DNA of 64,000 nt from AWTP1-18 sp036504515 (lineage in GTDB: Bacteria; Pseudomonadota; Gammaproteobacteria; Burkholderiales; Rhodocyclaceae), in contig DASXVA010000004.1 in the NCBI GenBank assembly GCA_036504515.1, forward strand, positions 62,001-126,000, given 5' to 3'. The translations under genes and the position numbers were made by a program. Positions 9,092-18,682 of the stretch are shown here, in pieces. Positions within the stretch are counted from its first letter, which is position 1. Each line of letters begins with the position of its first letter. A model generated the notes under the pieces. That model had not been told where the DNA came from. It made no database searches and worked only from the letters and a program-made list of their open reading frames with translations.

Positions 9092-10882
9092 TTACTTCTT
9101 CTTCATGGGGGGCAGATCGGTGCAGGAGCCGTGGGCGACTTCTGCGGCCATGCCGATGGATTCACCCAGGGTGGGGTGGGGGTGGATAGTCTTGCCGATA
9201 TCCACCGCATCCGCGCCCATCTCGATGGCCAGGGCCACTTCGCTGATCATGTCGCCAGCGCCGGGGCCGACGATGCTGCCGCCGATGATGCGGTGGGTTT
9301 CGGCGTCGAACACCAGCTTGGTGAAACCGTACTCGGCACCGTTGGCGATGGCGCGACCGGAAGCTGCCCAAGGGAACTTGGCGGCGCTCACCTTGCGGCC
9401 CGCCTTCTTCGCCTCGTCCTCGCCGACGCCGACCCAAGCCACTTCGGGGTGGGTATAGGCGACGCCGGGGATCACCGTGGCGTCGAAGAAGCTCTTCTCG
9501 CCAGCGGCCACTTCGGCGGCCACGTGGGCTTCATGGACGGCCTTGTGGGCCAGCATGGGTTGGCCGACGATGTCGCCGATGGCGAAGATGTGGGGCACAT
9601 TGGTCCGCATCTGTTTGTCCACCGGGATGAAACCCCGCTCGCCGACGATGACGCCAGCCTTGTCGGCGCCGATCTTGTGGCCGTTGGGGGCACGACCGGC
9701 GGCTTGCAAAATCAGGTCGTAACGTTGGGCTTCGGAGGGGGCTTGTTCACCCTCGAACTTGACCCAGACGCCGTCATCCTTGGCTTCCACGGAAACCGTT
9801 TTGGTCTTCAGCATTACCTTGTCAAAGCGGTGGCTGTTCTGCTTTTCCCAAACCTTGACCAGATCCCGGTCGGGGCCCTGCATCAGGCCGTCGAGCATTT
9901 CCACCACGTCGATTCTGGCGCCCAGTGTGGAATACACCGTCGCCATTTCCAGGCCGATGATGCCGCCGCCGATGACCAGCATGCGTTCCGGCTTGCCCCG
10001 TAGTTCGAGGGCGCCGGTGGAATCCACAATGCGCGGGTCCCGGGGCAGGAAGGGCAGATGTACCGCCTGGGAGCCGGCGGCGATGATGCACTGCTTGAAG
10101 CGCAGCACTTTCTTTTCGCCAGTCTTTTCCTGGGCCGTCCCGGTGGTGACTTCCACTTCGATATGGTTCGGGTCGATGAAGTGACCGAAGCCGCGCACGA
10201 TGTCCACCTTACGTGCCTTGGCCATGCCGGCCAGACCACCGGTCAGTTTGCCGATGACTTTTTCCTTGTGGGCGCGCAGTTTTTCGATGTCGATGGTGGG
10301 GGCGGCAAAGCTGACGCCGGCGTCAAGCACATGACTCGTTTCTTCGATGACCGCGGCGACATGGAGCAGGGCCTTGGAGGGAATGCAGCCAACATTGAGG
10401 CAGACGCCGCCCAGGGTGGAATAGCGTTCTACCACCACGGTCTTGAGACCCAAATCGGCAGCGCGGAAAGCGGCGGAGTAACCGCCGGGGCCGCCGCCGA
10501 GGACCAGCATGTCGCATTCGATGTCGACAGTGCCGCTGTGGCTGCCAGCCTGGGGGGCGCTGACCGGCGCTGCAGGGGCAGAGGCCGGCGCAGGGGAAAC
10601 TGCTGGTGCCGCAGCAGGAGCGGCCGTAGTGACGCCCGCAGCAGCGGCTTCCAGCACCACGATCAAGGCACCTTCGGAAACCTTGTCGCCGAGGCTGACC
10701 TTGACCTCCTTCACCACGCCATCGGCGGGGGAGGGCACATCCATGGTGGCCTTGTCGGACTCCAGGGTGATCAGACTGTCTTCGGCCTTGACCGTGTCGC
10801 CGACCTTGACGGAAATTTCGATGACGGGAATATCGGTGAAGTCGCCGATGTCGGGAACTTTGACTTCAATCAGTTGGCTCAT
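9092..10882 (-). CDS. lpdA: Dihydrolipoyl dehydrogenase (PDH E3) with N-terminal lipoyl domain
   Basis: This is the E3 subunit of the pyruvate dehydrogenase complex. It reoxidises dihydrolipoyl groups and reduces NAD+. The 596-aa product is longer than a plain E3 (about 470 aa) because it carries its own lipoyl domain (residues 1-78, lipoyl-lysine motif ESDKATMDVPS) and a Pro/Ala-rich linker. The flavoprotein part begins at DMLVLGGGPGGYSAAF. It has the redox disulfide C161-LNVG-C166, a NAD-binding GGGIIGLEMA and the C-terminal HPHPTLGES with the catalytic His-Glu pair. The start has a good AAAGG site. It is last in the aceE-aceF-bph-lpdA operon. Confidence 0.96.
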   Translation of the reverse strand: MSQLIEVKVPDIGDFTDIPVIEISVKVGDTVKAEDSLITLESDKATMDVPSPADGVVKEVKVSLGDKVSEGALIVVLEAAAAGVTTAAPAAAPAVSPAPASAPAAPVSAPQAGSHSGTVDIECDMLVLGGGPGGYSAAFRAADLGLKTVVVERYSTLGGVCLNVGCIPSKALLHVAAVIEETSHVLDAGVSFAAPTIDIEKLRAHKEKVIGKLTGGLAGMAKARKVDIVRGFGHFIDPNHIEVEVTTGTAQEKTGEKKVLRFKQCIIAAGSQAVHLPFLPRDPRIVDSTGALELRGKPERMLVIGGGIIGLEMATVYSTLGARIDVVEMLDGLMQGPDRDLVKVWEKQNSHRFDKVMLKTKTVSVEAKDDGVWVKFEGEQAPSEAQRYDLILQAAGRAPNGHKIGADKAGVIVGERGFIPVDKQMRTNVPHIFAIGDIVGQPMLAHKAVHEAHVAAEVAAGEKSFFDATVIPGVAYTHPEVAWVGVGEDEAKKAGRKVSAAKFPWAASGRAIANGAEYGFTKLVFDAETHRIIGGSIVGPGAGDMISEVALAIEMGADAVDIGKTIHPHPTLGESIGMAAEVAHGSCTDLPPMKKK

Positions 10883-10903
10883 GGCTAACCTTTCTTGATT
10901 CGC

Positions 10904-11512
10904 TCAGGATGTGGCGACGGACGACGTCAGGGGAATGCTGTGGACCACCACAGGGCCTCCCGATGAAGTGTCGAACTCGATGCCGGCGTTGACGCCCAGG
11001 ATGGCAATCTCCGCGGCGCTGGCGTTGCTGTCGTAGGCGGCGTGCATGGCACCGAGGGCATAGTTGCGCCCGGAGCCGATGCCCCAGAAGCGGTCGAACT
11101 CGAACACTTCGCGCAGGGAAAACACGCCGTAGATACCGGTTGCATTGGCAATAAGGGCCGTGATCTGGGAGGACTCGTAGGGATCGTCCTCGTCTTCCTT
11201 CGGGTTCAGATAGGCGTGTTCCTTCAGGATGGGATGCAGCCGGCGGAAGGTCTCATAGACCTCCTGCCGGGAACCCAACTTGAGGGCGCTCGCTGTTTCA
11301 CCGGACTGTTCCGCCAACTGGGTCAGGCAGGAAGCCAGCACCAGATGATGGGCAGAACTGCCGCAGACGCCGATCAAAGAACCTGCAATGTGCAGGATCT
11401 TGTCGTGCTCGCCCTTATAGGAACGGCCCAGCCGCGTGTCGCCGAAGGTGGTCAGGGAGTCCGCCGCGATGGCGACCCCCCCGCCCTTCTTGACCACGGT
11501 GAGGGTGGTCAC
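10904..11512 (-). CDS. bph: Betaproteobacterial proteasome homolog (BPH), Ntn-hydrolase
   Basis: This 202-aa protein looks like a self-compartmentalising threonine protease subunit. After the initiator Met it begins TTLTVV, so Thr1 would be exposed by Met removal. Counting from that Thr, Asp17 falls exactly where proteasomal and HslV subunits have their catalytic Asp, and Lys32 is next to the usual Lys33. The early repeat of short strands, GVCGSSAHHLVL and GIGSGRNYALGAM all match the proteasome beta fold. It is not HslV in detail and has no hslU neighbour. The BPH family, known from betaproteobacteria such as Thiobacillus and Cupriavidus, forms double-ring particles. The GTG start overlaps the aceF stop (GTGA), so translation is coupled to the E2 gene. 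Confidence 0.82.
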   Translation of the reverse strand: MTTLTVVKKGGGVAIAADSLTTFGDTRLGRSYKGEHDKILHIAGSLIGVCGSSAHHLVLASCLTQLAEQSGETASALKLGSRQEVYETFRRLHPILKEHAYLNPKEDEDDPYESSQITALIANATGIYGVFSLREVFEFDRFWGIGSGRNYALGAMHAAYDSNASAAEIAILGVNAGIEFDTSSGGPVVVHSIPLTSSVATS

Positions 11513-13155
11513 AGGGACACTCTCCTCAGATCCACCAGCAACTGACCCAGGTAGGCCGTGAAGCGGGCCGCTGAAGCACCGTCAATGACCCGATGGTCGT
11601 AAGACAGAGACAGGGGCAGCATCTGCTTGGGCACGAATTGCTTGCCGTCCCACACCGGTTTGGTCTGGGTCTTGGAAACGCCGAGGATGGCCACTTCCGG
11701 CGCATTGATGATGGGCGTGAAGGCCGTGCCGCCGATGCCGCCGAGGCTGGAGATGGAGAAGCAGCCGCCGGTCATGTCGGCTGGGCCCAGCTTGCCGTCC
11801 CGGGCCTTCTTGGCCAGATCGCCCATTTCCTGGGCAATCTGCAGCAGGCCTTTCTTGTCGCAATCTCGGATCACCGGTACCACCAGGCCGTTGGGCGTGT
11901 CGGCAGCAAAACCGATGTGGTAGTACTGCTTCAGAACCAGGTTGTCGCCGTCCAGGGAGGCATTGAACTCGGGGTACTTCTTCAGGGCTGCAACGCAGGC
12001 CTTGATCAGGAAGGCCAGCATGGTCAGCTTGGCGCCGCCGGACTTCTCGTTCTCCTTGTTCATCTGCACGCGGAAGGCTTCCAGATCGCTGATGTCGGCC
12101 TCGTCGAATTGCGTGACGTGGGGAATCATCACCCAGTTGCGAGCCAGGTTGGCGCCGGAAATCTTCTTGATGCGGGACAGGGGCTTGGCTTCGATGGGGC
12201 CGAACTTGGCGAAGTCCACCTTGGGCCAGGGCAGCAGGTCCAGGGTGCCGCCACCGGTTACACCACCACCGGCCGCAGCGCCAGGCGCAGCAACAGCACC
12301 GGTGACGATGCCCTTGACGAAGCGGGTCACGTCTTCCTTGGTGATGCGACCCTTGGGACCGGAGGAGGCAACCTTGCCCAGGTCGGCACCGAGTTCGCGG
12401 GCATAGGCCCGAACGGAAGGCGAGGCGTGGGCCTTGCTGCCAGCGGGCAGTACCGCACCGGCTGACGCACCGGGAGCCGCTTTGGTGGCAGTCGGCGCAG
12501 GAGCAGAGGCAGCGGCGGCTGCGACGGGCGCTGCTGCGGGAGCCGCAGCCTGGGGTGCTGGAGCGCTCGCTGCGGCAGCACTTTCCACTTTAATCAGCAG
12601 GGCACCTTCGCCCACCTTGTCGCCCACTTTGACCAGCACTTCCTTCACCACGCCTGCGGCGGAGGAAGGCACGTCCATGGTGGCCTTGTCGGATTCCAGG
12701 GTGCAGATGGAATCATCAATGGCAATGGTGTCGCCGACTTTGACGTTGAGTTCGATAACGGGGACCGCATCGAAGTCGCCGATATCCGGCACCTTCACTT
12801 CGACGATGCCACCGGCTGTGGCAGCCGGAGCAGGGGCGGCGGGAGCCGCTGCTGGTGCGGCAACGGGGGCGGGCGCTGGAGCCGCAGCCTGGGGTGCCGG
12901 TGCTGTCGCAGCAGCGCCGCCTTCCACTTTAATCAGGACCGTGCCTTCGCTCACCTTGCTGCCGATGCTCACCAGGATTTCCTTCACCACGCCGGCCACG
13001 GAAGAGGGCACATCCATGGTGGCCTTGTCGGATTCCAGAGTGCAGATGGAATCGTCCACTGCGATGGTGTCGCCCACCTTGACGTTGAGTTCGATGACGG
13101 GAATGTCGGTGAAATCGCCGATGTCGGGGACTTTGACTTCAATCAGTTGTGTCAT
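11509..13155 (-). CDS. aceF: Dihydrolipoyllysine-residue acetyltransferase (PDH E2), two lipoyl domains
   Basis: E2 forms the core of the pyruvate dehydrogenase complex and transfers acetyl groups to CoA. The 548-aa protein has two lipoyl domains (about 1-76 and 118-194, each with ESDKATMDVPS), separated by long Ala/Pro linkers. A peripheral-subunit-binding domain follows (HASPSVRAYARELGADLGKV). The C-terminal catalytic domain carries SYDHRVIDGASAARF, which holds the active His and Asp. The gene lies 13 bases downstream of aceE and overlaps bph. The two lipoyl segments and the one in lpdA are very alike even at the DNA level. Confidence 0.97.
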   Translation of the reverse strand: MTQLIEVKVPDIGDFTDIPVIELNVKVGDTIAVDDSICTLESDKATMDVPSSVAGVVKEILVSIGSKVSEGTVLIKVEGGAAATAPAPQAAAPAPAPVAAPAAAPAAPAPAATAGGIVEVKVPDIGDFDAVPVIELNVKVGDTIAIDDSICTLESDKATMDVPSSAAGVVKEVLVKVGDKVGEGALLIKVESAAAASAPAPQAAAPAAAPVAAAAASAPAPTATKAAPGASAGAVLPAGSKAHASPSVRAYARELGADLGKVASSGPKGRITKEDVTRFVKGIVTGAVAAPGAAAGGGVTGGGTLDLLPWPKVDFAKFGPIEAKPLSRIKKISGANLARNWVMIPHVTQFDEADISDLEAFRVQMNKENEKSGGAKLTMLAFLIKACVAALKKYPEFNASLDGDNLVLKQYYHIGFAADTPNGLVVPVIRDCDKKGLLQIAQEMGDLAKKARDGKLGPADMTGGCFSISSLGGIGGTAFTPIINAPEVAILGVSKTQTKPVWDGKQFVPKQMLPLSLSYDHRVIDGASAARFTAYLGQLLVDLRRVSL

Positions 13156-13168
13156 GGTCGTCTCCCTT

Positions 13169-15847
13169 TTAAACCGTCACGGGGTTGGGCTTGTTGGGGT
13201 CAAGGTTGTACTTGACCAAAGCAGCGGCAACCTTTTCGTACTCGATGCTGCCTTCGTCGGCCAAAGCCTTGAGGGCCGCCAGGGTGACCCAGTAGCGGTC
13301 CACCTCGAAGAAGGCGCGCAGATTTTCGCGGGTGTCGGAACGACCGAAGCCATCCGTGCCCAGCGTTACGTAGCGACGATTGATGTAGGGACGAATCTGT
13401 TCGGAGAACAGACGGATGTAGTCGGTCGCTGCCACCACGGGGCCGCGGGTGTCGTCGAGGCAGTTCTCGACGTGGGACTTGCGCGGTTTTTCCAGGGGAT
13501 GCAACAGGTTCCAGCGGGCACTGTCTTGGCCGTTGCGGGCCAGTTCGTTGAAGCTGGAGCAGCCCCACAGGTCGGCTTCCACACCCCAGTCGTTCTTGAG
13601 CAGATCAGCTGCGGCAATCACTTCGCGGAAGATGGTGCCGGAGCCCAGCAACTGCACGCGAGGTGCATCGGAGGCCGTGCCCTTCTTGAACTGGTACATG
13701 CCCTTGATGATGTCGGCCTCGGCACCCTTCGGCATTTCCGGGTGCTCGTAGTTCTCGTTCATCACGGTGATGTAGTAGAAGACGTCTTCCTGTTCCTGGT
13801 TCATGCGGCGCAGACCGTCCTGTACCACCACGGCCACTTCGTACTGGAAGGTGGGGTCGTAGGAAACGCAGTTGGGAATCAGGTTGGACAGGATCAGGCT
13901 GTGGCCGTCTTCGTGTTGCAGACCTTCACCGTTGAGGGTGGTGCGGCCGGCGGTGCCGCCTACCAGGAAGCCGCGAGCCCGTTGGTCGCCAGCCGCCCAG
14001 CACAGGTCCAGGGTGCGTTGCAGGCCGAACATGGAGTAGCAGATGTAGAACGGGATCATCTGCACGTTATGGACGGAATAAGCAGTGGCAGCGGCGATCC
14101 AGTCGCTCATGGCGCCAGCTTCGTTGATGCCTTCCTGCAAGACCTGACCAGTCTTGGATTCCTTGTAGAACATCAGCTGGTCGTGGTCTTCCGGCACGTA
14201 CTTCTGGCCTTCCTGGCTCCAGATGCCGTACTGGCGGAACATGCCTTCCATGCCGAAGGTGCGGGATTCGTCGGGCACGATAGGCACCACGTGGCGGCCG
14301 ATCTGCTTGTCCTTGAGCAGGGTGTTCATCACCCGCACGATGGCCATGGTGGTGGACAGTTCGCGGCCTTCGCCGGAGGCCTTGAGCAGGGCTTCAAAGC
14401 TTTCCAGGGCGGGAATCGGCAGCGGGTCAGCCTTGCGTCGACGTTGGGGCAGGAAACCACCCAGGGCTTCGCGGCGGGCCTTCATGTATTTGTATTCGTC
14501 GGAATCTTCGGCGAACTTCACATAGGGGATTTCGTCCAGCTGCTCGTCGGCGACAGGAACATGGAAGCGATCGCGGAAGTGGGCGATCTGGGCGCGATCC
14601 ATCTTCTTCTGCTGATGGCTGATGTTCATGGCTTCGCCAGCGTCGCCCATGCCGAAACCCTTGATGGTCTTGGCCAGAATCAGGGTGGGTTGACCCTTGT
14701 GGTCTGAAGCCGCGCGGTAGGCCGCGAAAATCTTGAACACGTCGTGACCACCACGGTTCAGTTGCCAGATTTCGTCGTCGGTCCAGTCGGCCACCAGTTC
14801 CTTCAGTTCGGGCGTATTGAAGAAGTGTTCGCGGACGAAGGCGCCGTTCTTGGCCTTGTAGGTCTGGTACTCGCCGTCCACCACTTCCATCATGCGCTGC
14901 TTGAGGATGCCCTTCTTGTCCCGGGCGAACAGGGCGTCCCAGTGGGTGCCCCAGATCAGTTTGATCACATTCCAGCCGGAGCCGCGGAATTCGGATTCCA
15001 GTTCCTGAATGATCTTGGCATTGCCGCGAACGGGACCGTCCAGACGCTGCAAATTACAGTTGATGACGAACACCAGGTTGTCCAGCTTTTCCCGGCCGGC
15101 CATGCTGATGGCGCCGAGGGATTCCACTTCGTCGGTCTCGCCGTCGCCGAGGAAAGCCCAGACCTTGCGGTCCGCCGCTTTGATCAGACCGCGGGAGTCC
15201 AGGTACTTCATGAAACGGGCTTGATAAATGGCTTGAATCGGGCCCAGGCCCATGGACACCGTGGGGAACTGCCAGAAGTCCGGCATCAGCCAGGGGTGGG
15301 GGTAGGAAGAGATGCCCTTGCCACCGGTTTCCTGGCGGAAGTGGTCCATCTGTTCTTCAGACAAGCGGCCCAGCATGAAGGCGCGGGAATAGACGCCGGG
15401 GACCGAGTGGCCCTGGAAGAAGATCAAATCGCCGCCGTTGTCAGCGGAAGGGGCGCGCCAGAAGTGGGAGAAGCCCACGTCGTAGAGGGCAGCAGCCGAG
15501 GCGAAGGAGGCGATGTGGCCGCCGACGTTGGTGTCCTTGTTGGCACGCACGACCATGGCCATGGCGTTCCAGCGGATGTAGGAGTGAATCTTGATTTCCA
15601 GGTCGGCATTGCCCGGGTACTTGGGCTGCTGCGCAACGGGAATCGTATTTACGTATTCGGTATTGGCCGAGAAGGGCAAATCCACGCCGGACTCACGACC
15701 CCGCTCCAGCAGCTTTTCCACCAGATAGTGGGCGCGCTCGGGGCCTTCAAATTCGATTACCCCTTCCAGGGCGTCAAGCCATTCGCGGGTTTCTTGTGGG
15801 TCTGCATCAGCGGATTGAACGGCTGGCGGGACGGACTGCGTCGTCAT
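13169..15847 (-). CDS. aceE: Pyruvate dehydrogenase E1, homodimeric type
   Basis: E1 decarboxylates pyruvate using thiamine diphosphate and passes the acetyl group to E2 lipoyl domains. The 892-aa length fits the homodimeric (AceE) class and not the alpha/beta class. The thiamine-diphosphate motif runs from GDGETDE to NCNLQ. Other family blocks are GHIASFASAAALYDVGFSHF, FFQGHSVPGVYSRAF, and FGRSDTRENLRAFFEVD near the C-terminus. A strong GAGGAGGAAGCACC site precedes the ATG. It is the first gene of the leftward PDH operon and diverges from folD across a 279-base gap. No pdhR-like regulator is adjacent. Confidence 0.97.
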   Translation of the reverse strand: MTTQSVPPAVQSADADPQETREWLDALEGVIEFEGPERAHYLVEKLLERGRESGVDLPFSANTEYVNTIPVAQQPKYPGNADLEIKIHSYIRWNAMAMVVRANKDTNVGGHIASFASAAALYDVGFSHFWRAPSADNGGDLIFFQGHSVPGVYSRAFMLGRLSEEQMDHFRQETGGKGISSYPHPWLMPDFWQFPTVSMGLGPIQAIYQARFMKYLDSRGLIKAADRKVWAFLGDGETDEVESLGAISMAGREKLDNLVFVINCNLQRLDGPVRGNAKIIQELESEFRGSGWNVIKLIWGTHWDALFARDKKGILKQRMMEVVDGEYQTYKAKNGAFVREHFFNTPELKELVADWTDDEIWQLNRGGHDVFKIFAAYRAASDHKGQPTLILAKTIKGFGMGDAGEAMNISHQQKKMDRAQIAHFRDRFHVPVADEQLDEIPYVKFAEDSDEYKYMKARREALGGFLPQRRRKADPLPIPALESFEALLKASGEGRELSTTMAIVRVMNTLLKDKQIGRHVVPIVPDESRTFGMEGMFRQYGIWSQEGQKYVPEDHDQLMFYKESKTGQVLQEGINEAGAMSDWIAAATAYSVHNVQMIPFYICYSMFGLQRTLDLCWAAGDQRARGFLVGGTAGRTTLNGEGLQHEDGHSLILSNLIPNCVSYDPTFQYEVAVVVQDGLRRMNQEQEDVFYYITVMNENYEHPEMPKGAEADIIKGMYQFKKGTASDAPRVQLLGSGTIFREVIAAADLLKNDWGVEADLWGCSSFNELARNGQDSARWNLLHPLEKPRKSHVENCLDDTRGPVVAATDYIRLFSEQIRPYINRRYVTLGTDGFGRSDTRENLRAFFEVDRYWVTLAALKALADEGSIEYEKVAAALVKYNLDPNKPNPVTV

Positions 15848-16126
15848 GGTGCTTCCTCCTCGTGAGAGTTGTTGTTTTCGCTCCGGATGCGAGCGCGGTT
15901 TTCCGTCAGCTTAGTCCTGCTTGAGGGCTGAAGTATTTCGGAGTGTTTCGGATAGTAAAACAAGAATTCGTATTGTGCAATGACGCAGCGCAGCATCGAA
16001 GTACTTGGCCCAAGGAAGGGGTGTCGGTCGGTCCGGCCCCACAACTCAGCGTGATAAATGTCCTGAAATATGGACGTTGCCCCAATGAATCCGGATAATT
16101 CGCCCCTTTTCCGATCCGGGATTCCC

Positions 16127-16987
16127 ATGACTGCCCGACTGATAGATGGCAATGCCCTAGCGGCACAAGTTCGCGGCGAACTGGCCGCCCGCGCTGATGC
16201 GCTCAAGGCGCAAGGCGTCACCCCCTGCCTGGCGGTAATCCTGGTGGGCGAAGATCCTGCCTCCGCTGTGTATGTGCGCAACAAAGTGGCCGCCTGTGAA
16301 AAGGCTGGCGTGCTTTCCCTGAAGGACACCTACGCAGCCGATGCCGACCCTGCCGTAGTGTTCGCCCGCATCGCCGAGTTGAATGCCGATCCTTCCGTCC
16401 ATGGCATCCTGGTGCAACTGCCGCTGCCAAAGCATTTCGATGCGGATGCCGTGCTCGAAGCCATTGCACCGGAAAAGGATGTGGACGGTTTCCACGCCGA
16501 AAACGTCGGCGCCCTGATGCAAGGCAACGCCCGCTTCATTCCCTGCACGCCCTACGGCGTGATGAAAATGCTGGAGTCTGCCAACGTCCCCCTCAAGGGT
16601 GCCGAGGCCGTGATCGTCGGTCGCAGCAACATCGTCGGCAAGCCCATGGCCATGCTGCTGTTGCAGGCCGGTTGCACCGTCACCGTGACCCACTCCCAAA
16701 CCAAGGACCTGGCTTTCCACACCAAACGCGCCGATATTCTGGTGGCCGCCGTGGGCCGTCCCAAGATGATCACCGGTGATATGGTCAAGCCCGGTGCTGC
16801 CGTCATCGACGTGGGCATCAACCGTTTGCCCGATGGCAAATTGTGCGGCGATGTGGATTTTGAATCCTGCAAGGAAGTCGCTGGCGTTATCACCCCCGTT
16901 CCCGGCGGCGTTGGTCCCATGACCATCACCATGCTGCTGACCAATACTCTGGAGTCCGCCGAGCGGGTCGCCGAGGAGATGAAGTAA
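16127..16987 (+). CDS. folD: Bifunctional methylenetetrahydrofolate dehydrogenase/cyclohydrolase FolD
   Basis: FolD makes 10-formyl-THF from 5,10-methylene-THF, supplying formyl groups to purine synthesis. The 286-aa product shows the catalytic lysine region YVRNKVAACEKAGV, then VQLPLPKH, PEKDVDGFH, the dinucleotide site GRSNIVGKPMA and PGGVGPMTITMLL. The frame is open from 16070, but ATG 16127 (MTARLIDGNAL) matches the family. The TAA stop shares one base with the purE ATG (TAATG). The 279-base gap to aceE presumably holds divergent promoters, but I could not place them with confidence. Confidence 0.96.
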   Translation: MTARLIDGNALAAQVRGELAARADALKAQGVTPCLAVILVGEDPASAVYVRNKVAACEKAGVLSLKDTYAADADPAVVFARIAELNADPSVHGILVQLPLPKHFDADAVLEAIAPEKDVDGFHAENVGALMQGNARFIPCTPYGVMKMLESANVPLKGAEAVIVGRSNIVGKPMAMLLLQAGCTVTVTHSQTKDLAFHTKRADILVAAVGRPKMITGDMVKPGAAVIDVGINRLPDGKLCGDVDFESCKEVAGVITPVPGGVGPMTITMLLTNTLESAERVAEEMK

Positions 16988-17514
16988 TGAGCAAGGACAA
17001 ACAGCCCCTGGTGGGCATCGTCATGGGGTCCGACTCCGATTGGCCCACCATGCAAGCCGCCGCCAAGGTGCTGGAAGAGTTTGGCGTGCCCTACGAGGCC
17101 AAGGTGGTTTCTGCCCACCGCACGCCGGACCTGCTGTTCGATTACGCCGCCATGGCCCAGGAGCGGGGCCTGCGCGCCATCATCGCTGGCGCTGGTGGCG
17201 CTGCTCACCTGCCGGGCATGCTGGCCGCCAAAACCATTGTTCCCGTACTCGGCGTGCCGGTGCAGTCCAAGGCCCTCAACGGCATGGACTCCCTGCTTTC
17301 CATCGTGCAAATGCCCAAGGGCATTCCCGTTGCCACCTTTGCCATTGGCGAAGCGGGCGCGGCCAATGCCGGTCTGTTCGCTGTCGCATCCATTGCGGCT
17401 GGCGATGGTCATTTCGGCAAGGAACTGGCAATCAAGCTGGAAGCTTTCCGCAGCGCCCAGGCCGAGAAGGTCATGGGCATGACTCTGGAACTGCCGACGG
17501 AGCAAGCCAAGTGA
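16987..17514 (+). CDS. purE: 5-(carboxyamino)imidazole ribonucleotide mutase PurE
   Basis: PurE (class I) moves the carboxyl group of N5-CAIR to give CAIR in purine biosynthesis. The 175-aa protein has the GSDSDWPTM phosphate/substrate loop, VVSAHRTPD, and the block IIAGAGGAAHLPGMLAA, all standard. It begins within the folD stop and ends inside the purK start, so translation of folD-purE-purK is likely coupled. Its partner PurK supplies the substrate. Confidence 0.97.
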   Translation: MSKDKQPLVGIVMGSDSDWPTMQAAAKVLEEFGVPYEAKVVSAHRTPDLLFDYAAMAQERGLRAIIAGAGGAAHLPGMLAAKTIVPVLGVPVQSKALNGMDSLLSIVQMPKGIPVATFAIGEAGAANAGLFAVASIAAGDGHFGKELAIKLEAFRSAQAEKVMGMTLELPTEQAK

Positions 17515-18659
17515 TCCTGCCTCCCGCCACCCTGGGCATGCTTGGAGGCGGCCAGTTGGGCCGCTTCTTCGTTATGGCTGCCCACGAAATGGGCTACAAG
17601 GTTGTGGTCCTCGATCCCGATGCCAACAGCCCTGCCGGCAAGATTGCCGACCGGCATTTGCAGGCCGCCTACGACGATCAGGATGCCCTCAACGTCATGG
17701 CCGAAACCTGCGCCGCCGTGACCACCGAATTCGAGAACGTGCCCGCCGACACCCTGAGCTATCTGGCCAAGTTCGTGCCGGTGCGCCCCGGTGCCGAAGC
17801 CGTGGCGGTGTGCCAGCAGCGCATGAAGGAAAAGGGTTTTCTCAAGGCCAACGGTTTTCCCCACGCCCCCTACGCCGAGATCCACAGCGAAGCCGATGTG
17901 AAGGGTGTCGATACCGCTCTCTTCCCCGGCATCCTGAAAGTGGCGCGCTTCGGTTATGACGGCAAGGGCCAGGCCCGGGTGGCCAATCGCGATGAAGCCT
18001 TGGCCGCTTTCCAGCAATTCAAGGGCGAGCCCTGCGTGCTGGAAGCCATGCTGTCTCTGGATTACGAAGTTTCTGTTGTGCTGGCTCGCAGCGCGTCAGG
18101 TGAAGTGAAGTATTTCCCCGTGGCGGAAAATCAGCACACCCGGGGCATCCTTGATGTATCCATCGTCCCGGCCCGGGCTTCTGCCTGTGCCATGAGTGAT
18201 GCTCAGGAAATCGCCGCCACTGTTGCCGCGAAAATGGATTACATGGGCACCCTCGGCGTCGAGTTTTTCGTTAGCAGCGGCCAGTTGTTCGTCAATGAAA
18301 TGGCGCCTCGGCCCCATAACTCCGGCCACTACACCATTGATACCTGCGTCACAGACCAGTTCGAGCAACAGGTGCGTGCCCTTTGCGATCTGCCCTTGGG
18401 GGATCCCGCGGCCCACAGTGCTGCCGTGATGGTGAACATCCTCGGCGACATCTGGTTCCTCGACGATCCCCATCACACCAAGGAGCCGGACTGGAGCAAG
18501 TTGTTCGCCGTGCCCAATCTCAAGCTGCACCTCTACGGCAAGCACCACGCCCGCCCCGGTCGCAAGATGGGCCACTTCACCGTGATCGGGAACGACCCCG
18601 CCCAGGTGCAACAAGCCGCCCTGGCAGCGCGCAAAGCCATCGGTATCGGCGACGACTGA
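17511..18659 (+). CDS. purK: 5-(carboxyamino)imidazole ribonucleotide synthase PurK
   Basis: PurK is an ATP-grasp enzyme that carboxylates AIR with bicarbonate and ATP. The frame is open far upstream, but the real start is GTG 17511, which overlaps the purE stop (GTGA). This gives 382 aa starting ILPPATLGMLGGGQLGRFF, the family N-terminus. Later motifs include VTTEFENVP, the ATP-grasp segment FGYDGKGQARV, FEVNEMAPRPHNSGH-like sequence (here FVNEMAPRPHNSGHYT) and KMGHFTVIG. The gene is followed by a short gap and a GNAT gene. Confidence 0.95.
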   Translation: MILPPATLGMLGGGQLGRFFVMAAHEMGYKVVVLDPDANSPAGKIADRHLQAAYDDQDALNVMAETCAAVTTEFENVPADTLSYLAKFVPVRPGAEAVAVCQQRMKEKGFLKANGFPHAPYAEIHSEADVKGVDTALFPGILKVARFGYDGKGQARVANRDEALAAFQQFKGEPCVLEAMLSLDYEVSVVLARSASGEVKYFPVAENQHTRGILDVSIVPARASACAMSDAQEIAATVAAKMDYMGTLGVEFFVSSGQLFVNEMAPRPHNSGHYTIDTCVTDQFEQQVRALCDLPLGDPAAHSAAVMVNILGDIWFLDDPHHTKEPDWSKLFAVPNLKLHLYGKHHARPGRKMGHFTVIGNDPAQVQQAALAARKAIGIGDD

Positions 18660-18682
18660 TCCCATGACCAGCAAGGTTTGCC

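Noticed and set aside
10904..11512. HslV protease
   Set aside because: There is no hslU neighbour and the internal motifs differ from HslV; the length and sequence fit BPH better.
12434..14707. A 757-codon open frame on the plus strand across aceF and aceE
   Set aside because: It is the antisense of two well-defined PDH genes and its product is Ala/Gly/Val-rich low-complexity sequence, a common effect of GC-rich codon use.
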